From Psychrobacillus vulpis (lineage in GTDB: Bacteria > Bacillota > Bacilli > Bacillales_A > Planococcaceae), in contig NZ_VDGI01000006.1 of the NCBI RefSeq assembly GCF_006861825.1, positions 99,163-163,162 of the forward strand: a stretch of DNA of 64,000 nucleotides, read 5' to 3'. Below, piece after piece: positions 42,233-52,525 of this stretch. The notes below the pieces were generated by a model that saw only the letters and a program-made list of their open reading frames with translations, did not search any database and was not told the DNA's origin. Positions within the stretch are counted from its first letter, which is position 1, and each line of letters opens with the position of its first letter. Both the position numbers and the translations under genes were made by a program.

Positions 42233-43168
42233 ATGAAAAAAACAGCGGGAATACATCATATTACAGCAATTGTCGGGCATCCACAGGAGAATGTCGATTT
42301 CTATGCAAGTGTTCTAGGACTTAGATTAGTAAAGAAAACAATAAACTTTGATGATCCAGGAACATATCATTTATATTTTGGGGATGAAGGAGGTAATCCT
42401 GGAACAATTATAACGTTCTTCCCGTGGGTTGGTGCATTTCAAGGGAAGATCGGTGATGGTCAAGTAGGTGTGACTTCTTACGGAGTTCCTGTAGGTGCGA
42501 TGACATTTTGGGAAAAAAGACTAAAGAAATTTGGTATCAAATTTCAGACAACAGAACGTTTTGGAGAAACGTATCTAACGTTTGAGGATACTCATGGACT
42601 TCGATTAGAAATAGTGGAAAGAGAAGAAGGAAATCTAAACAACCGCACGTTCGGAGACATTACACCGGAAGTTGCAATAAAAGGTTTCGCCGGTGCTACA
42701 TTATTTTCAGCTCAACCAGCTAAAACATCGCAATTACTGGAAGAAGTAATGGGATTAGAAAAGATAGGAGAGGAAGGAAATTTAATAAGATTTAAATCAT
42801 ATGGGAATATCGGTAACATCATCGATGTAAAAACAACTTCAAGTGGGCATGGCCAAATGGGTGTTGGAACGGTTCACCATATAGCATGGAGAGCAAAAGA
42901 TGACACAGACCAATTGGAGTGGCAACAATTTGTAGGTGAAAACGGGTACGGAGTAACACCAGTACAAGATAGAAATTATTTTAATGCGATTTACTTTAGA
43001 GAACATGGGGAGATTTTATTTGAAATCGCAACAGATCCTCCTGGATTTGCACATGATGAATCAATTGAAACGATGGGCCAAAATCTAATGCTTCCATCAC
43101 AATACGAGCAGTATCGCGATCGGTTGAATGATTCGCTAATTCCGATTAAAGTAAGAAGCTTTGATTGA
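42233..43168 (+). CDS. mhqO: Ring-cleaving (extradiol-type) dioxygenase, MhqO-like
   Basis: 311-residue protein of two VOC modules, matching MhqO/YdfO-type glyoxalase-fold dioxygenases (312 in B. subtilis). Metal ligands appear as the N-terminal HHITAIVGHPQENVDFYASVLGLRLVKK, the second-module GTVHHIAWRAKDD and REHGEILFEIATDPPGF (His and Glu). It should open hydroquinone or catechol-type rings. Third gene of the mhqRNO operon, 15 bases after mhqN with AAGGAGAGG before the ATG. Confidence 0.87.
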   Translation: MKKTAGIHHITAIVGHPQENVDFYASVLGLRLVKKTINFDDPGTYHLYFGDEGGNPGTIITFFPWVGAFQGKIGDGQVGVTSYGVPVGAMTFWEKRLKKFGIKFQTTERFGETYLTFEDTHGLRLEIVEREEGNLNNRTFGDITPEVAIKGFAGATLFSAQPAKTSQLLEEVMGLEKIGEEGNLIRFKSYGNIGNIIDVKTTSSGHGQMGVGTVHHIAWRAKDDTDQLEWQQFVGENGYGVTPVQDRNYFNAIYFREHGEILFEIATDPPGFAHDESIETMGQNLMLPSQYEQYRDRLNDSLIPIKVRSFD

Positions 43169-43234
43169 TTTGAAAGCAATCATGTACGGATATTTTAAGC
43201 ATAACTAAATGAGGGACATGCTAAAAATAGCAAG

Positions 43235-43273
43235 AAAAAAGGCATGTGCGGTATATGACCCCGGACATGCCTT
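43235..43273 (-). terminator. Terminator of the small membrane protein gene
   Basis: AAGGCATGT (43239-43247) pairs with ACATGCCTT (43265-43273), with a T6 run on the minus strand. The mhqO operon may also end here. Confidence 0.75.
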
Positions 43274-43294
43274 GGTCTTATATTCACTGTTCAG

Positions 43295-43492
43295 CTATTG
43301 TAGATATGGAAGAAAGAACGCAATTGCGCCAAGTACAATAGAACTCCAAGCCAATAATTTTTGAGGAGAAGTTAAAGTAATTAAACCTAAAACGACCGCA
43401 GCACCACCTAAGTACATAGGATAGTAGAAGAATCCGACAACTGCTAGAATAATAGCTAACCAACCAGTCCAAATACCTAAAGAAGCTTTCAT
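43295..43492 (-). CDS. Small two-to-three-span membrane protein
   Basis: 65 residues, almost all hydrophobic: spans at about 8-25 (WLAIILAVVGFFYYPMYLGG), 28-42 (AAVVLGLITLT) and 48-64 (LLAWSSIVLGAIAFFLPYL). It resembles DUF4190-like small membrane proteins but I cannot name it. ATG at 43492 with GGAGGTGA upstream is clearly better than the frame opening at 43507. Strong translation signal, own terminator, no neighbours on its strand. Confidence 0.75.
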   Translation of the reverse strand: MKASLGIWTGWLAIILAVVGFFYYPMYLGGAAVVLGLITLTSPQKLLAWSSIVLGAIAFFLPYLQ

Positions 43493-43697
43493 TTGAATCA
43501 CCTCCATTCCTATTAATAGAACAATAACGAGGGGATATTGTCCTTTTGTTTAGTATATGAAAGCCTAAATCAAAGAAAGTAAACAATTTGCGGATAAAAA
43601 GATCAATTTGAATGATGAAAAGTAATATGGTAGAAAATATTTATTCAATAAAAAATGATGCCCCTATAAAAGGAGCATCTTATTTCATTTATACTTA

Positions 43698-44495
43698 TTA
43701 TTTTCCGCCTAAAAGGTCGAACAGTCCACCAGCGATGCTACCTTCTCCTTTAGAGCCTCCACCTGGAGTTTGAGGTGCAGCAGCAAACACGCGGCTTGCT
43801 AAACGACTAAATGGCAAAGATTGAACCCAAACAGTACCTGGTCCTCTAAGTGTTGCAAAGAACAACCCTTCTCCACCAAATAGGGCAGTTTTTACCCCTT
43901 TTACCATTTCAATATTATAGTCAACATCAGAAGTCATCGCTACTAAACAACCTGTATCAATTCGTAAAACTTCACCTGGTTGTAACACTTTTTTATGGAT
44001 TGTACCCCCAGCATGAACGAAAGCAAGTCCATCGCCTTCAAGTTTTTGCATGATAAATCCTTCACCACCAAAGAATCCAGTTCCTAGTTTACGTTGAAAT
44101 TCAATTCCAACAGTAACTCCTTTTGCAGCAGCTAAAAAAGCATCCTTTTGACAAATGATTTTGCCACGGTGTTCACTCAAATCCATCGGAATAATCTTCC
44201 CTGGATAAGGGGAAGCAAAATAAACATGTTTTTTCCCACTGCCAGCATTCGTGAATGTAGTCATGAATAAACTTTCTCCAGTTAGCATACGTTTACCTGC
44301 GCCCATTAATTTACCCATGAGACCACCGCCACTAGAACCCGAGCCGTCGCCAAAAATTGTTTCCATCGCAATGCCGTCTTCCATCATCATTAAGCTACCT
44401 GCTTCAGCAACAACCGTTTCTTGTGGATCTAATTCGATTTCTACGAATTGCATATCGTCTCCATGTAATTTGTAGTCTATTTCATGATTGTTCAT
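43698..44495 (-). CDS. TIGR00266/AIM24 family protein
   Basis: 265-residue soluble beta-rich protein of the AIM24 family (trypsin-inhibitor-like beta-helix fold). Family features: [16 protein letters not shown], a glycine-rich loop [37 protein letters not shown], and LKVL-type repeats ending [16 protein letters not shown]. The tail is Gly/Pro-rich. Function in bacteria is unknown. ATG at 44495 has GAGGAGG upstream; the longer frame to 44570 lacks a ribosome site. Confidence 0.88.
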   Translation of the reverse strand: MNNHEIDYKLHGDDMQFVEIELDPQETVVAEAGSLMMMEDGIAMETIFGDGSGSSGGGLMGKLMGAGKRMLTGESLFMTTFTNAGSGKKHVYFASPYPGKIIPMDLSEHRGKIICQKDAFLAAAKGVTVGIEFQRKLGTGFFGGEGFIMQKLEGDGLAFVHAGGTIHKKVLQPGEVLRIDTGCLVAMTSDVDYNIEMVKGVKTALFGGEGLFFATLRGPGTVWVQSLPFSRLASRVFAAAPQTPGGGSKGEGSIAGGLFDLLGGK

Positions 44496-44624
44496 TTTTA
44501 TTTTCCTCCTCAGATTTTCATAATTATTTATACGAAACAAAAAGTTAAAAGTTTCACACTGAATATTCATATTTTTTAAAAAAATTTAAAGGAATTTAAT
44601 AACAATTATAGAATGTATTAATAA

Positions 44625-44638
44625 AGGAAACGTTTACA
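44625..44638 (+). promoter_or_regulatory. cre-like (CcpA) site before the lysine operon
   Basis: AGGAAACGTTTACA matches the cre pattern TGAAAACGTTTACA in 12 of 14 positions. It is 150 bp upstream of the aldehyde dehydrogenase start, inside a 290-bp gap. I could not find a clear promoter in that gap. Confidence 0.45.
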
Positions 44639-44786
44639 TTTGAACTTTATTCGGCAGTAAGTTGCTAAATAAAGAAAAGCCAATAGCGGATGTTATAGAT
44701 TTTGTATAGGAGTTCACACGAAAGCTCCATGCGAAATTTAGGAAATCTACGCCAAGGCAACTTTCATTAAGAAAAGAGGGGAAACA

Positions 44787-46265
44787 ATGAAGTTAACTAA
44801 TTTTATTGATGGAACATGGCAAGAAGGTGAAGAAGTAACATACACAGCTGTTCTAAATCCGGCAAATGGTGAACAGTTGGCGGAAGTGAGAATGTCAACG
44901 AAAGAAGACGTGGATCTAGCAGTTAAGGCAGCTGTGAAGGCCCAAAAGAAGTGGGCGCTTGTACCAGCTCCAAAACGAGCAGATTATTTATATGAAATTG
45001 GCAGATTGATGAAAGAAAAGAAGGAACATCTTGCACAGGTATTAACAAAAGAAATGGGAAAAGTAATTGAAGAAGGTCGCGGTGAAGTCCAAGAAGGAAT
45101 AGACATGGCGTTTTATATGGCAGGAGAAGGGCGACGTTTATTTGGAGAAACGACTCCTTCAGAACTAGCTGATAAATTCGCCATGAGTGTTCGAGCACCT
45201 ATTGGAGTGGTTGGCCTTATTACGCCTTGGAACTTTCCAGTAGCAATTGCTACGTGGAAGTCATTCCCTGCAATTGTAGCTGGGAATACATTTATTTGGA
45301 AACCGGCTACTGAAACACCAATGATGGCATATGAAATGGCGAAAATATTTGATGAAGCCGGATTGCCACCAGGTGTAGCTAATATTGTATTTGGCTCTGG
45401 CTCTGATGTTGGAACTGCAATGATTGAACATCCTGATGTAAAAGTTATTTCATTCACTGGATCCACAGAGACCGGTAGTAGGGTGGCAGAGCTTGGAGGA
45501 CGTCATTTAAAGAAAGTGTCCCTTGAGATGGGTGGGAAAAATGCAGTTATTGTATTGGATGATGCAGATTTGTCTCTGGCTGTTGAAGGAATTCTTTGGA
45601 GTGCATTCGGAACAGCAGGTCAGCGTTGTACGGCATGTAGTCGAGTGATTGTGCATAAAGATGTAAAGAACGAGTTAGAAACGATGCTACTTGCGCAAAT
45701 GGAAAAGTTGACGGTTGGCGATGGTTTGGATGAATCAGTCAAAATAGGACCTGTTATAAACAAAAAAGCTTTAGATAAAATACACTCGTATACAAAAATT
45801 GGACAAGAAGAAGGGGCGAAACTTCTAGTTGGTGGAGAAGTATTAGATGACGGTGAGTTAGTGAAAGGAAATTACTATGCTCCCACACTATTTACGGATG
45901 TGACACCACAGATGAGAATTGCTCAAGAAGAAATCTTTGGACCAGTAGTTTCACTAATTGAAGTTAACTCATTAGAAGAGGCAATTGAAGTGAATAATGG
46001 AGTTAAATTTGGTCTTTCAAGTTCTATTTTTTCTAAAGATGTAAATAAGATTTTCCGTGCTCAACGCGATTTAGATACAGGTATTGTTTATGTTAACGCG
46101 GGAACGACCGGTGCTGAAATTCATTTACCTTTTGGAGGAACAAAAGGAACAGGTAATGGGCATCGAGATTCAGGAGTAGCAGCATTAGATGTATATACGG
46201 AATGGAAAAGTATTTACGTTGATTTTAGTGGGAAATTACAGCGTGCACAAATAGACACAGAATAA
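44787..46265 (+). CDS. Aldehyde dehydrogenase, probable 2-aminoadipate semialdehyde dehydrogenase
   Basis: 492-residue NAD(P)-dependent aldehyde dehydrogenase. Visible: the NPANGEQLAEVRMST start, the catalytic Asn in ITPWNFPVAIATWK, the cofactor segment SFTGSTETGSRV, Glu in LEMGGKNAVIVLDDAD, the nucleophile Cys in GTAGQRCTACSR and EEIFGPVVSLIEV. The next gene makes allysine (in equilibrium with piperideine-6-carboxylate) from lysine, so this enzyme most likely oxidises that semialdehyde to 2-aminoadipate. On its own sequence it could also be a succinate- or ketoglutarate-semialdehyde dehydrogenase. ATG with GAGGGG upstream; 15 bases to the next gene. Confidence 0.85.
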   Translation: MKLTNFIDGTWQEGEEVTYTAVLNPANGEQLAEVRMSTKEDVDLAVKAAVKAQKKWALVPAPKRADYLYEIGRLMKEKKEHLAQVLTKEMGKVIEEGRGEVQEGIDMAFYMAGEGRRLFGETTPSELADKFAMSVRAPIGVVGLITPWNFPVAIATWKSFPAIVAGNTFIWKPATETPMMAYEMAKIFDEAGLPPGVANIVFGSGSDVGTAMIEHPDVKVISFTGSTETGSRVAELGGRHLKKVSLEMGGKNAVIVLDDADLSLAVEGILWSAFGTAGQRCTACSRVIVHKDVKNELETMLLAQMEKLTVGDGLDESVKIGPVINKKALDKIHSYTKIGQEEGAKLLVGGEVLDDGELVKGNYYAPTLFTDVTPQMRIAQEEIFGPVVSLIEVNSLEEAIEVNNGVKFGLSSSIFSKDVNKIFRAQRDLDTGIVYVNAGTTGAEIHLPFGGTKGTGNGHRDSGVAALDVYTEWKSIYVDFSGKLQRAQIDTE

Positions 46266-46280
46266 TAGGGGGATAACTAC

Positions 46281-47453
46281 ATGAAGGTTGCTGTATTAGG
46301 TGCAGGATTAATGGGAAAAGAAGCAGCTCGCGATTTGGTGAAAAGTCCTAATGTGGAAAAAGTTTTATTATGTGATTTAGATGTGGGACAAGCAAATATG
46401 TTTAGAGAAAGATTACAAAATTCTAAAATTGAAGTTTGTAGATTAGATGCAAATGATGATGAAAATATACGACAAATTATGGAAAAGGTAGATGTAGTCA
46501 TCAATGCATTGTTTTATACATTTAATGAAAAAGTGGCGAGGCTTGCGGTAGAAGTTGGTGTGCACTCAATCGATTTAGGAGGGCATATAGGAGGAGCTAC
46601 AGATGCAGTACTCTCACTTAATGAACGTGCAAAAGAGAAAGGGATTACACTTATTCCAGATTTAGGGGTAGCTCCTGGAATGATTAATATTCTTGCAGGA
46701 TACGGAGCAAGTAAATTAGATAGAGTTTCAGGAATTCATTTATACGTCGGTGGCATTCCAGTAAAGCCAGAAGGAACTTTTGGATACAATATTGTCTTTT
46801 CATTAGAGGGAGTTTTTGACCATTATACAGATCCTTCTCATGTTATTCGGGATGGAAAGTTACAAGAAGTGGAATCACTATCAGAAATCGAATCTATATT
46901 CTTTGAAGAATATGGTGAATTAGAAGCATTCCATACAGCAGGTGGTACATCAACTTTACCTAAATCGTTTCCTAACATAGAAACGTTAGAATATAAAACT
47001 ATTCGATACAAAGGGCATGCGGATAAGTTTAAATTGCTTGTTGATCTAGGATTGACGAACAAAAGCACGGTAGTAAATGTGAACGGAAATATGGTGAAAG
47101 CTCGTGACGTATTAAGAGAAGTCCTAACCCCTCAATTACTACTAGGTGAAAAAGAAGATGCAGTTTTATTGCGAGTTATCGTAACTGGAATACAAGATGG
47201 TGAAAACGTGAGCTACATCTACGAATTGGCAACAAAAAAAGACAAATTATCTGGTACAACCGCGATGGCACGTGCAACAGCAAACACAATCTCTGTAGTT
47301 GCACAAATGATTGGAAATAATGTTATTACAAAACGTGGGGTATATCCACCAGAACTGATTGTTCCAGGAGAACTGTATATTAAAGAAATGGCAGCACGTG
47401 GCGTTTATATTATGGAGAAAGTTTTGTCAGAGGTGAGCTATAATGAACTTTGA
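46281..47453 (+). CDS. lysDH: L-lysine 6-dehydrogenase (saccharopine dehydrogenase-like)
   Basis: 390-residue NAD(P)-dependent enzyme that oxidatively deaminates the epsilon-amino group of lysine to allysine. From memory it is strikingly like the Geobacillus stearothermophilus Lys[17 protein letters not shown] at the start, [65 protein letters not shown], and [10 protein letters not shown] near the end. The N-terminal Rossmann loop GAGLMG binds the cofactor. It overlaps the next gene by 11 bases. Alternative assignments in the saccharopine dehydrogenase family are unlikely given the full-length similarity. Confidence 0.9.
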   Translation: MKVAVLGAGLMGKEAARDLVKSPNVEKVLLCDLDVGQANMFRERLQNSKIEVCRLDANDDENIRQIMEKVDVVINALFYTFNEKVARLAVEVGVHSIDLGGHIGGATDAVLSLNERAKEKGITLIPDLGVAPGMINILAGYGASKLDRVSGIHLYVGGIPVKPEGTFGYNIVFSLEGVFDHYTDPSHVIRDGKLQEVESLSEIESIFFEEYGELEAFHTAGGTSTLPKSFPNIETLEYKTIRYKGHADKFKLLVDLGLTNKSTVVNVNGNMVKARDVLREVLTPQLLLGEKEDAVLLRVIVTGIQDGENVSYIYELATKKDKLSGTTAMARATANTISVVAQMIGNNVITKRGVYPPELIVPGELYIKEMAARGVYIMEKVLSEVSYNEL

Positions 47454-48636
47454 ATTTTCAGGGGAACAGCAATTACTTCGAAAAACAGTAAGACAATTTG
47501 TAGATCATGAAATAATTCCTTATATTGCAAAATGGGAAGAACAAGGTGCATTTGATAAAGGTATTTGGAAACAATTAGCGGAACTTGGTTTAATGGGCGT
47601 TTGTATCCCGGAAAAATACGGCGGTAGTGGAATGGATTATAATTCGCTTGCTATCGTTTGTGAAGAATTGGAGCGTGGAGATACTGCTTTTCGTACAGCA
47701 GTATCAGTGCATATCGGATTAAATTCGATGACGTTATTGCAATGGGGAACGGAAGAACAAAAGCAAAAATATTTAATTCCTCAAGCAATGGGAGAGAAAA
47801 TAGGAGCCTTTGGACTGACGGAACCAGGAGCGGGTTCAGATGTTGCAGCAATGTCAACAGTAGCAGTGCTAGACGGGGACAACTATGTCATGAATGGCCA
47901 AAAAACATGGATATCCCTTTGTGATGCTGCTGATCATTTTATCGTATTTGCCTATACGGATAAATCCAAAAAACATCATGGCATCAGTGCATTTATCGTT
48001 GAACGGTCGATGGAAGGCTTTTCTTCAAAAGCGATTAAAGGAAAGTATGGTATTAAATCAGGTAATACAGGCGAGTTATTTTTTGAAAATATGCGTGTTC
48101 CAAAGGAAAATCTTCTAGGAAAAGAAGGAGAAGGCTTCAAAATTGCAATGGCGGCACTCGATAACGGAAGGTTCACTGTTGCAGCTGGAGCAGTAGGCTT
48201 ATCATTAGCGTGTTTAGAAGCAAGTGTGAAATATTGCCACGAACGTGAAACTTTTGGTAAAGAAATCGGGAAGCATCAGCTCGTTCAGCAAATGATTGCG
48301 AAGATGGAAGCAGGCCTACAAATGAGTCGTCTGCTAGTATACCGGGTAGGAGAACTCAAAAATAAAGGCGTACGAAACACACGAGAAACGTCTCTTGCGA
48401 AATGGCAAGCATGTGACTTTGCAAATAAAGCAGCAGATGACGCGGTACAAATTCATGGTGCATACGGATACTCAGATGAATATCCTGTTGCAAGATATTT
48501 GCGCAACTCGAAAGCACCTGTTATTTATGAGGGGACAAGAGAAATCCATACCATTATGCAAGCAGAATACGTTCTAGGGTACAGGGAAGATAAAGAACTC
48601 TCACATATGCTTCCAAAATGGCCATTTGAACAATAA
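47443..48636 (+). CDS. Acyl-CoA dehydrogenase, probable glutaryl-CoA dehydrogenase
   Basis: 397-residue FAD-dependent acyl-CoA dehydrogenase. Core motifs: [47 protein letters not shown], and the catalytic base Glu363 in [13 protein letters not shown]. Arg84, in [11 protein letters not shown], sits where human glutaryl-CoA dehydrogenase has its glutarate-binding Arg94 (DSGYRSAMSVQ); short-chain acyl-CoA dehydrogenases lack it. Together with the two upstream genes this suggests lysine to aminoadipate to glutaryl-CoA to crotonyl-CoA. Generic fatty acyl-CoA dehydrogenase activity remains possible. ATG with AGAGGTG upstream. Confidence 0.85.
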   Translation: MNFEFSGEQQLLRKTVRQFVDHEIIPYIAKWEEQGAFDKGIWKQLAELGLMGVCIPEKYGGSGMDYNSLAIVCEELERGDTAFRTAVSVHIGLNSMTLLQWGTEEQKQKYLIPQAMGEKIGAFGLTEPGAGSDVAAMSTVAVLDGDNYVMNGQKTWISLCDAADHFIVFAYTDKSKKHHGISAFIVERSMEGFSSKAIKGKYGIKSGNTGELFFENMRVPKENLLGKEGEGFKIAMAALDNGRFTVAAGAVGLSLACLEASVKYCHERETFGKEIGKHQLVQQMIAKMEAGLQMSRLLVYRVGELKNKGVRNTRETSLAKWQACDFANKAADDAVQIHGAYGYSDEYPVARYLRNSKAPVIYEGTREIHTIMQAEYVLGYREDKELSHMLPKWPFEQ

Positions 48637-48639
48637 GCA

Positions 48640-48678
48640 AAAAGGTTTTCTTGAAGAGTATTTCAAGAAAACCTTTTT
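48640..48678. terminator. Terminator of the lysine operon
   Basis: AAAGGTTTTCTTGAA pairs with TTTCAAGAAAACCTTTTT. A weaker hairpin (ACATCTCC/GGGATGT, 48713-48735) follows in the 200-bp gap before the convergent gene. Confidence 0.88.
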
Positions 48679-48837
48679 ATATGAGGAGCTGTCCTAATTT
48701 AAAACTTAGCAAGACATCTCCTGAGAAGGGGATGTGATTTTTATTTTAAAAATAAGAAATTATATTTTTTTTATTCAGTGCTTGTCGAAGTCCTGCAAGA
48801 AGTAGATCTCCAACATAGGCGCATGGATTTTTCTTAA

Positions 48838-50157
48838 TTAAAAAAAGTAAAGTCCAATACTAATAACAATTCCGCTTAATATTAGGACAAATACACAGAA
48901 GCCCATAATATCTTTTGCACGTAATCCAGCAATTGCAAGTGCTGGAAGTGCCCAGAATGGTTGGATCATATTAGTCCAAGCATCCCCCCACGCAATGGCC
49001 ATTGCTGTTTTCGCATAGCTTAAGTCTAATGCAGCTGCCGCATCTAGCATAATCGGTGCCTGAACAGCCCATTGTCCACCACCAGATGGAATAAAGAAGT
49101 TAACAATACCAGCTGCGTAAAACGTGAACAAATAGAAAGTATGCTCATTTGAAATGCTAATAAATGCTTCAGATACAACTCCTGCAAGTCCAGAAGCTAC
49201 CATCATTCCCATGATACCAGCGTAAAATGGGAACTGAATAACAATGTCACCAACCGTTTTAGCCGCATTTTTAACAGCGACTAGGAAACGCTTCGGCGTA
49301 CCATGACATACAATACCAAGTGTAATAAAAATGAGATTCACGATATTTAAGTTTAAGTCAAAACCTTTTGTGATGAAATGTTGGACAAGGTATACAAGTC
49401 CAAGTAAACCGATTAAAACGGATAGTAAATAACTATTCTCTAATCGTGAAGCCGGTGTTTTCACTTCATTTTGTTCATTTTCATCCTCAGTATCTTCTTC
49501 TAATAAAGAAGGGTCAATACTAAAAGTATCCTCTTTGCTAGGCATCATCCATCTATTTAATAAAGGAACCGAAATAAGTAGTGCAATAACAATAACTAAG
49601 TTATATGTAGTGAATAAAGTTTCGGTAGTTGGAATAACTCCCATTTTTTCAGCGAAAGGATGTCCTTCCGTTGCAATGGAAAGAGGAATGGATCCTGCTA
49701 ACCCTCCATGCCAAATGATAAATCCAGAGTAAGCGCTCGCAATAAGTAATCGATAATCGACGTTTTTCACTTTACGTGCAATCTCTTTTGCAAACAACGC
49801 CCCAATTACTAAACCAAATCCCCAGTTGATCCAACATCCAATTAAAGAAACAACTGATACTAGAAGAATGGCAGAACCAGGTGATTTTGCTGTACTAGCC
49901 ATTGAGCTAAGCAATTTCTTGAATACCGGGCTACTTGCTAAAACATGTCCTGCTAAAAGTACGACAACCATTTGCATAGTAAAAGATAGTAATCCCCAGA
50001 AACCATCTCCCCAGTATGTTGCCATTTGAAGTGGAGTAGAATCTGTTAATGTTACTCCAAGTAAAAATACTAATAAAGTTAGTATTGCAACAAAAATATA
50101 TGGATCAGGTAAATACCTTTCCATTAATGCGTTTGAAAACCGAGTAAGTGTCTTCAC
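48838..50157 (-). CDS. Short-chain fatty acid transporter, AtoE family
   Basis: 439-residue integral membrane carrier with about twelve spans, similar in length to E. coli AtoE. Family segments: RYLPDPYIFVAILTLLVFLLGV at the start, GHVLASSPVFKKLLSSMAS, CWINWGFGLVIGALFAKEIARKV, NFFIPSGGGQWAVQAP and AIAWGDAWTNMIQPFWALP. It would import acetoacetate or butyrate-like acids. A cytoplasmic acidic loop (EEDTEDENEQNE, about 217-228) is unusual. Start GTG at 50157 with AAGGGGAT upstream. It converges on the lysine/glutaryl-CoA genes, all of which feed the C4 acyl-CoA pool. Confidence 0.88.
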   Translation of the reverse strand: MKTLTRFSNALMERYLPDPYIFVAILTLLVFLLGVTLTDSTPLQMATYWGDGFWGLLSFTMQMVVVLLAGHVLASSPVFKKLLSSMASTAKSPGSAILLVSVVSLIGCWINWGFGLVIGALFAKEIARKVKNVDYRLLIASAYSGFIIWHGGLAGSIPLSIATEGHPFAEKMGVIPTTETLFTTYNLVIVIALLISVPLLNRWMMPSKEDTFSIDPSLLEEDTEDENEQNEVKTPASRLENSYLLSVLIGLLGLVYLVQHFITKGFDLNLNIVNLIFITLGIVCHGTPKRFLVAVKNAAKTVGDIVIQFPFYAGIMGMMVASGLAGVVSEAFISISNEHTFYLFTFYAAGIVNFFIPSGGGQWAVQAPIMLDAAAALDLSYAKTAMAIAWGDAWTNMIQPFWALPALAIAGLRAKDIMGFCVFVLILSGIVISIGLYFF

Positions 50158-50336
50158 AACAAATCCCCTTTGCTTATTTAATACATCCCCTTCACCTAAT
50201 ATGATAGAGGATAATTGGTAAAATCTCTATTAAATTTATAATATTTTGACAGAAAATTATTTATCTTTGGAGTGAAACCAATTGGAGAATTTTGAGTCTA
50301 ATGGATTAACTATGAAAATAAGAAAGGAAGAATGTT

Positions 50337-52454
50337 ATGAAAAAGTGGATTATTTCAATAATTGGTATCGTTTTAATAGTAGGCTTAACAAGCGTATTTT
50401 ATTTCGCTAAATTTGAGGTAAGTGCACAAAGTGTCGTGCTGTCCAACCAACCATTCACTGCAACATTATCTTCTGCAATTAGCAAAGATGCTTTGGATAA
50501 AGGAGAGGTGTATGTAGTTAATCAACAAGGTGAAAAAGTAAAGGCAGAGTATACTCTTTCTAAAAACGGAAAGTCCATCAAGATAAAAGGGTTGGAAGAA
50601 GGTGCTTATACACTTTATGTGAAGAACAATTTAGGTTTCGGAAAAACAAAATTTCCATTTAAAGTGTATAAAGAATTACAATCTGTACAATCGAAAGAAG
50701 AACTTGAGGCTTACTTCGAGTTAGTGAAAAAAGTGCAAGGCAACAATGGAGAACATACAGTTGTTTTAGAAGACACGAAGGCTTCCAGTTCCAAAGAATC
50801 CTCCAATGCTAATGGAGGAGACCACTCTACTACGAATAACCAAGTAGAAGGTGTAGATGAAGCAGATATGGTAAAAACAAATGGTTCTCATATATTTTCT
50901 ATTAGTGAAAATAACGTAGTGATTGTCAATGTAGAAAATTCAAAGAATATGAAGGAAGAAGCTAAAATTAAGCTTACAGATGATTTTTATCCAACTCAAT
51001 TATTATTATCGGATCAAACATTAATGATTATTGGACAAAAGAATGTTTTCCGTACACTTGAAATGAATTCTACTCAAGATAGTGCCAAAATAGGCATGCC
51101 GATGGATTCAATGACAACTGTTTATTTTTACGACATTTCCAATCCTGCTTCTCCAAAATTGTCTAGAGAAATTGCGACTGAAGGTTTTATGAATGGAGCG
51201 CGTTTAACAGACAATACGCTTTACTATGTGACGACGGTATATCCAAAGTTTTGGATGATGAAAGAAAATGAGGATGTAGAACTCCGTCCATTTACGTTCG
51301 ATTCAAAATCAGGAGAGGAAGCACAGCCTCTAAGCTTTGATTGTATAGCTATCCTTCCAGGTTCATTGGAGGGGTCATATAGTATTGTTTCAGCTATAGA
51401 TTTATCTAATCCAGTAGAAAACGAAGTATTAACGAAGGGCTATTTAGGTGGAAGTGAACAACTTTACATGTCAAAAGATAACCTATATTTAACTTCCACT
51501 ATTTATGAAGCTAATACCTCTAATGCAAAGAAAATGATATGGAATCCAGGTGAAATGGATACGGAAGTATTTAAATTTGCACTCAACAAAACATCTGTAC
51601 AATTTGTAGGATCAAGTCGTTTAACAGGAACTATACTTAACCAGTTTTCAATGGATGAGCATAATGGATATTTCAGAGCAGTAACAACTAAAGGGAACTT
51701 CTGGGATGATAAAGAACCATCTGAAAACAATCTATTTATATTAGATGGGGGTATGAAGCTCGTTGGTTCTATAACTGGTCTTGCAAAAGATGAGCGAATT
51801 TATTCCGCAAGGTTTATGGGAGATAAAGCATATATGGTGACCTTTAAACAAACCGATCCACTTTTTGTCATTGATGTCTCTGTTCCAACAGCACCTAAAG
51901 TATTAGGAGAACTAAAAATACCTGGTTTTAGCAATTACTTGCATCCACTAGATGAAAATCACTTAATCGGTTTTGGCTATGAAACAAAATCAGTTCCACA
52001 AGAAGGAAGTGATGAGCCACTTATCATGACGGAAGGAATGAAAATTTCCCTTTTTGATGTAAGTGAATTTGCAAATCCAAAAGAAATGGATACAGAAGTA
52101 ATTGGAGGTCAAGGCACATACTCTCCAATACAATACGATCACCATGCGCTATTCCAGCATAGTGGTAAAAATCTATATGGCTTCCCAATTTCGATTTATG
52201 AAAAGGGGAAAGGTCAAGAGTATTCCCATTTTAAACAAGAAGGCGCATTAGTATATGAAATTACACCGGAAAATGGAATTGTCTTAAAAGGTGATTTATT
52301 AAAACCAAAAAATCCAAATCAAGAATACGAGGAATGGGAAAGAAGTATCCAACGTATGCTTTACGTAGAAAATAATTTATACACAATTGCTCTAAAAGAA
52401 ATAACAAGTTACAACCTTAATACCTTTGGAAAAATAGGAAAGATCACGTACTAA
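50337..52454 (+). CDS. Secreted beta-propeller domain protein (PF09826 type)
   Basis: 705-residue exported protein. An N-terminal signal anchor (WIISIIGIVLIVGLTSVFYFA) is followed by an SbsA/Big_5-like Ig domain (about 30-110: FTATLSSAISKDALDKGEVYVVNQQG), a Ser/Asn linker and the beta-propeller family signature STTNNQVEGVDEADMVKTNG (about 162-182). The remaining 500 residues form repeated blade-like units (VYFYDISNPASPKLSREI; LFVIDVSVPTAPKVLGEL; ISLFDVSEFANPKEMD). No enzymatic residues are apparent. Function is unknown; probably membrane-anchored on the outside. ATG with AAAGGAAG upstream, monocistronic. Confidence 0.87.
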   Translation: MKKWIISIIGIVLIVGLTSVFYFAKFEVSAQSVVLSNQPFTATLSSAISKDALDKGEVYVVNQQGEKVKAEYTLSKNGKSIKIKGLEEGAYTLYVKNNLGFGKTKFPFKVYKELQSVQSKEELEAYFELVKKVQGNNGEHTVVLEDTKASSSKESSNANGGDHSTTNNQVEGVDEADMVKTNGSHIFSISENNVVIVNVENSKNMKEEAKIKLTDDFYPTQLLLSDQTLMIIGQKNVFRTLEMNSTQDSAKIGMPMDSMTTVYFYDISNPASPKLSREIATEGFMNGARLTDNTLYYVTTVYPKFWMMKENEDVELRPFTFDSKSGEEAQPLSFDCIAILPGSLEGSYSIVSAIDLSNPVENEVLTKGYLGGSEQLYMSKDNLYLTSTIYEANTSNAKKMIWNPGEMDTEVFKFALNKTSVQFVGSSRLTGTILNQFSMDEHNGYFRAVTTKGNFWDDKEPSENNLFILDGGMKLVGSITGLAKDERIYSARFMGDKAYMVTFKQTDPLFVIDVSVPTAPKVLGELKIPGFSNYLHPLDENHLIGFGYETKSVPQEGSDEPLIMTEGMKISLFDVSEFANPKEMDTEVIGGQGTYSPIQYDHHALFQHSGKNLYGFPISIYEKGKGQEYSHFKQEGALVYEITPENGIVLKGDLLKPKNPNQEYEEWERSIQRMLYVENNLYTIALKEITSYNLNTFGKIGKITY

Positions 52455-52455
52455 T

Positions 52456-52492
52456 AAAGAGAGTGACTGCAAAAGTCACTCTCTTTACTTTT
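52456..52492 (+). terminator. Terminator of the beta-propeller gene
   Basis: AAAGAGAGTGACT (52456-52468) pairs with AGTCACTCTCTTT (52474-52486), then TACTTTTG. Confidence 0.85.
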
Positions 52493-52525
52493 GTATAATT
52501 TATAGTTATCTCGTAAGTATTAATC

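Noticed and set aside
44651..44666. Possible sigma-54 promoter before the aldehyde dehydrogenase (TCGGCA...TTGCT)
   Set aside because: The GG and GC doublets are nine bases apart, where sigma-54 requires ten, and no enhancer-binding regulator gene is nearby.
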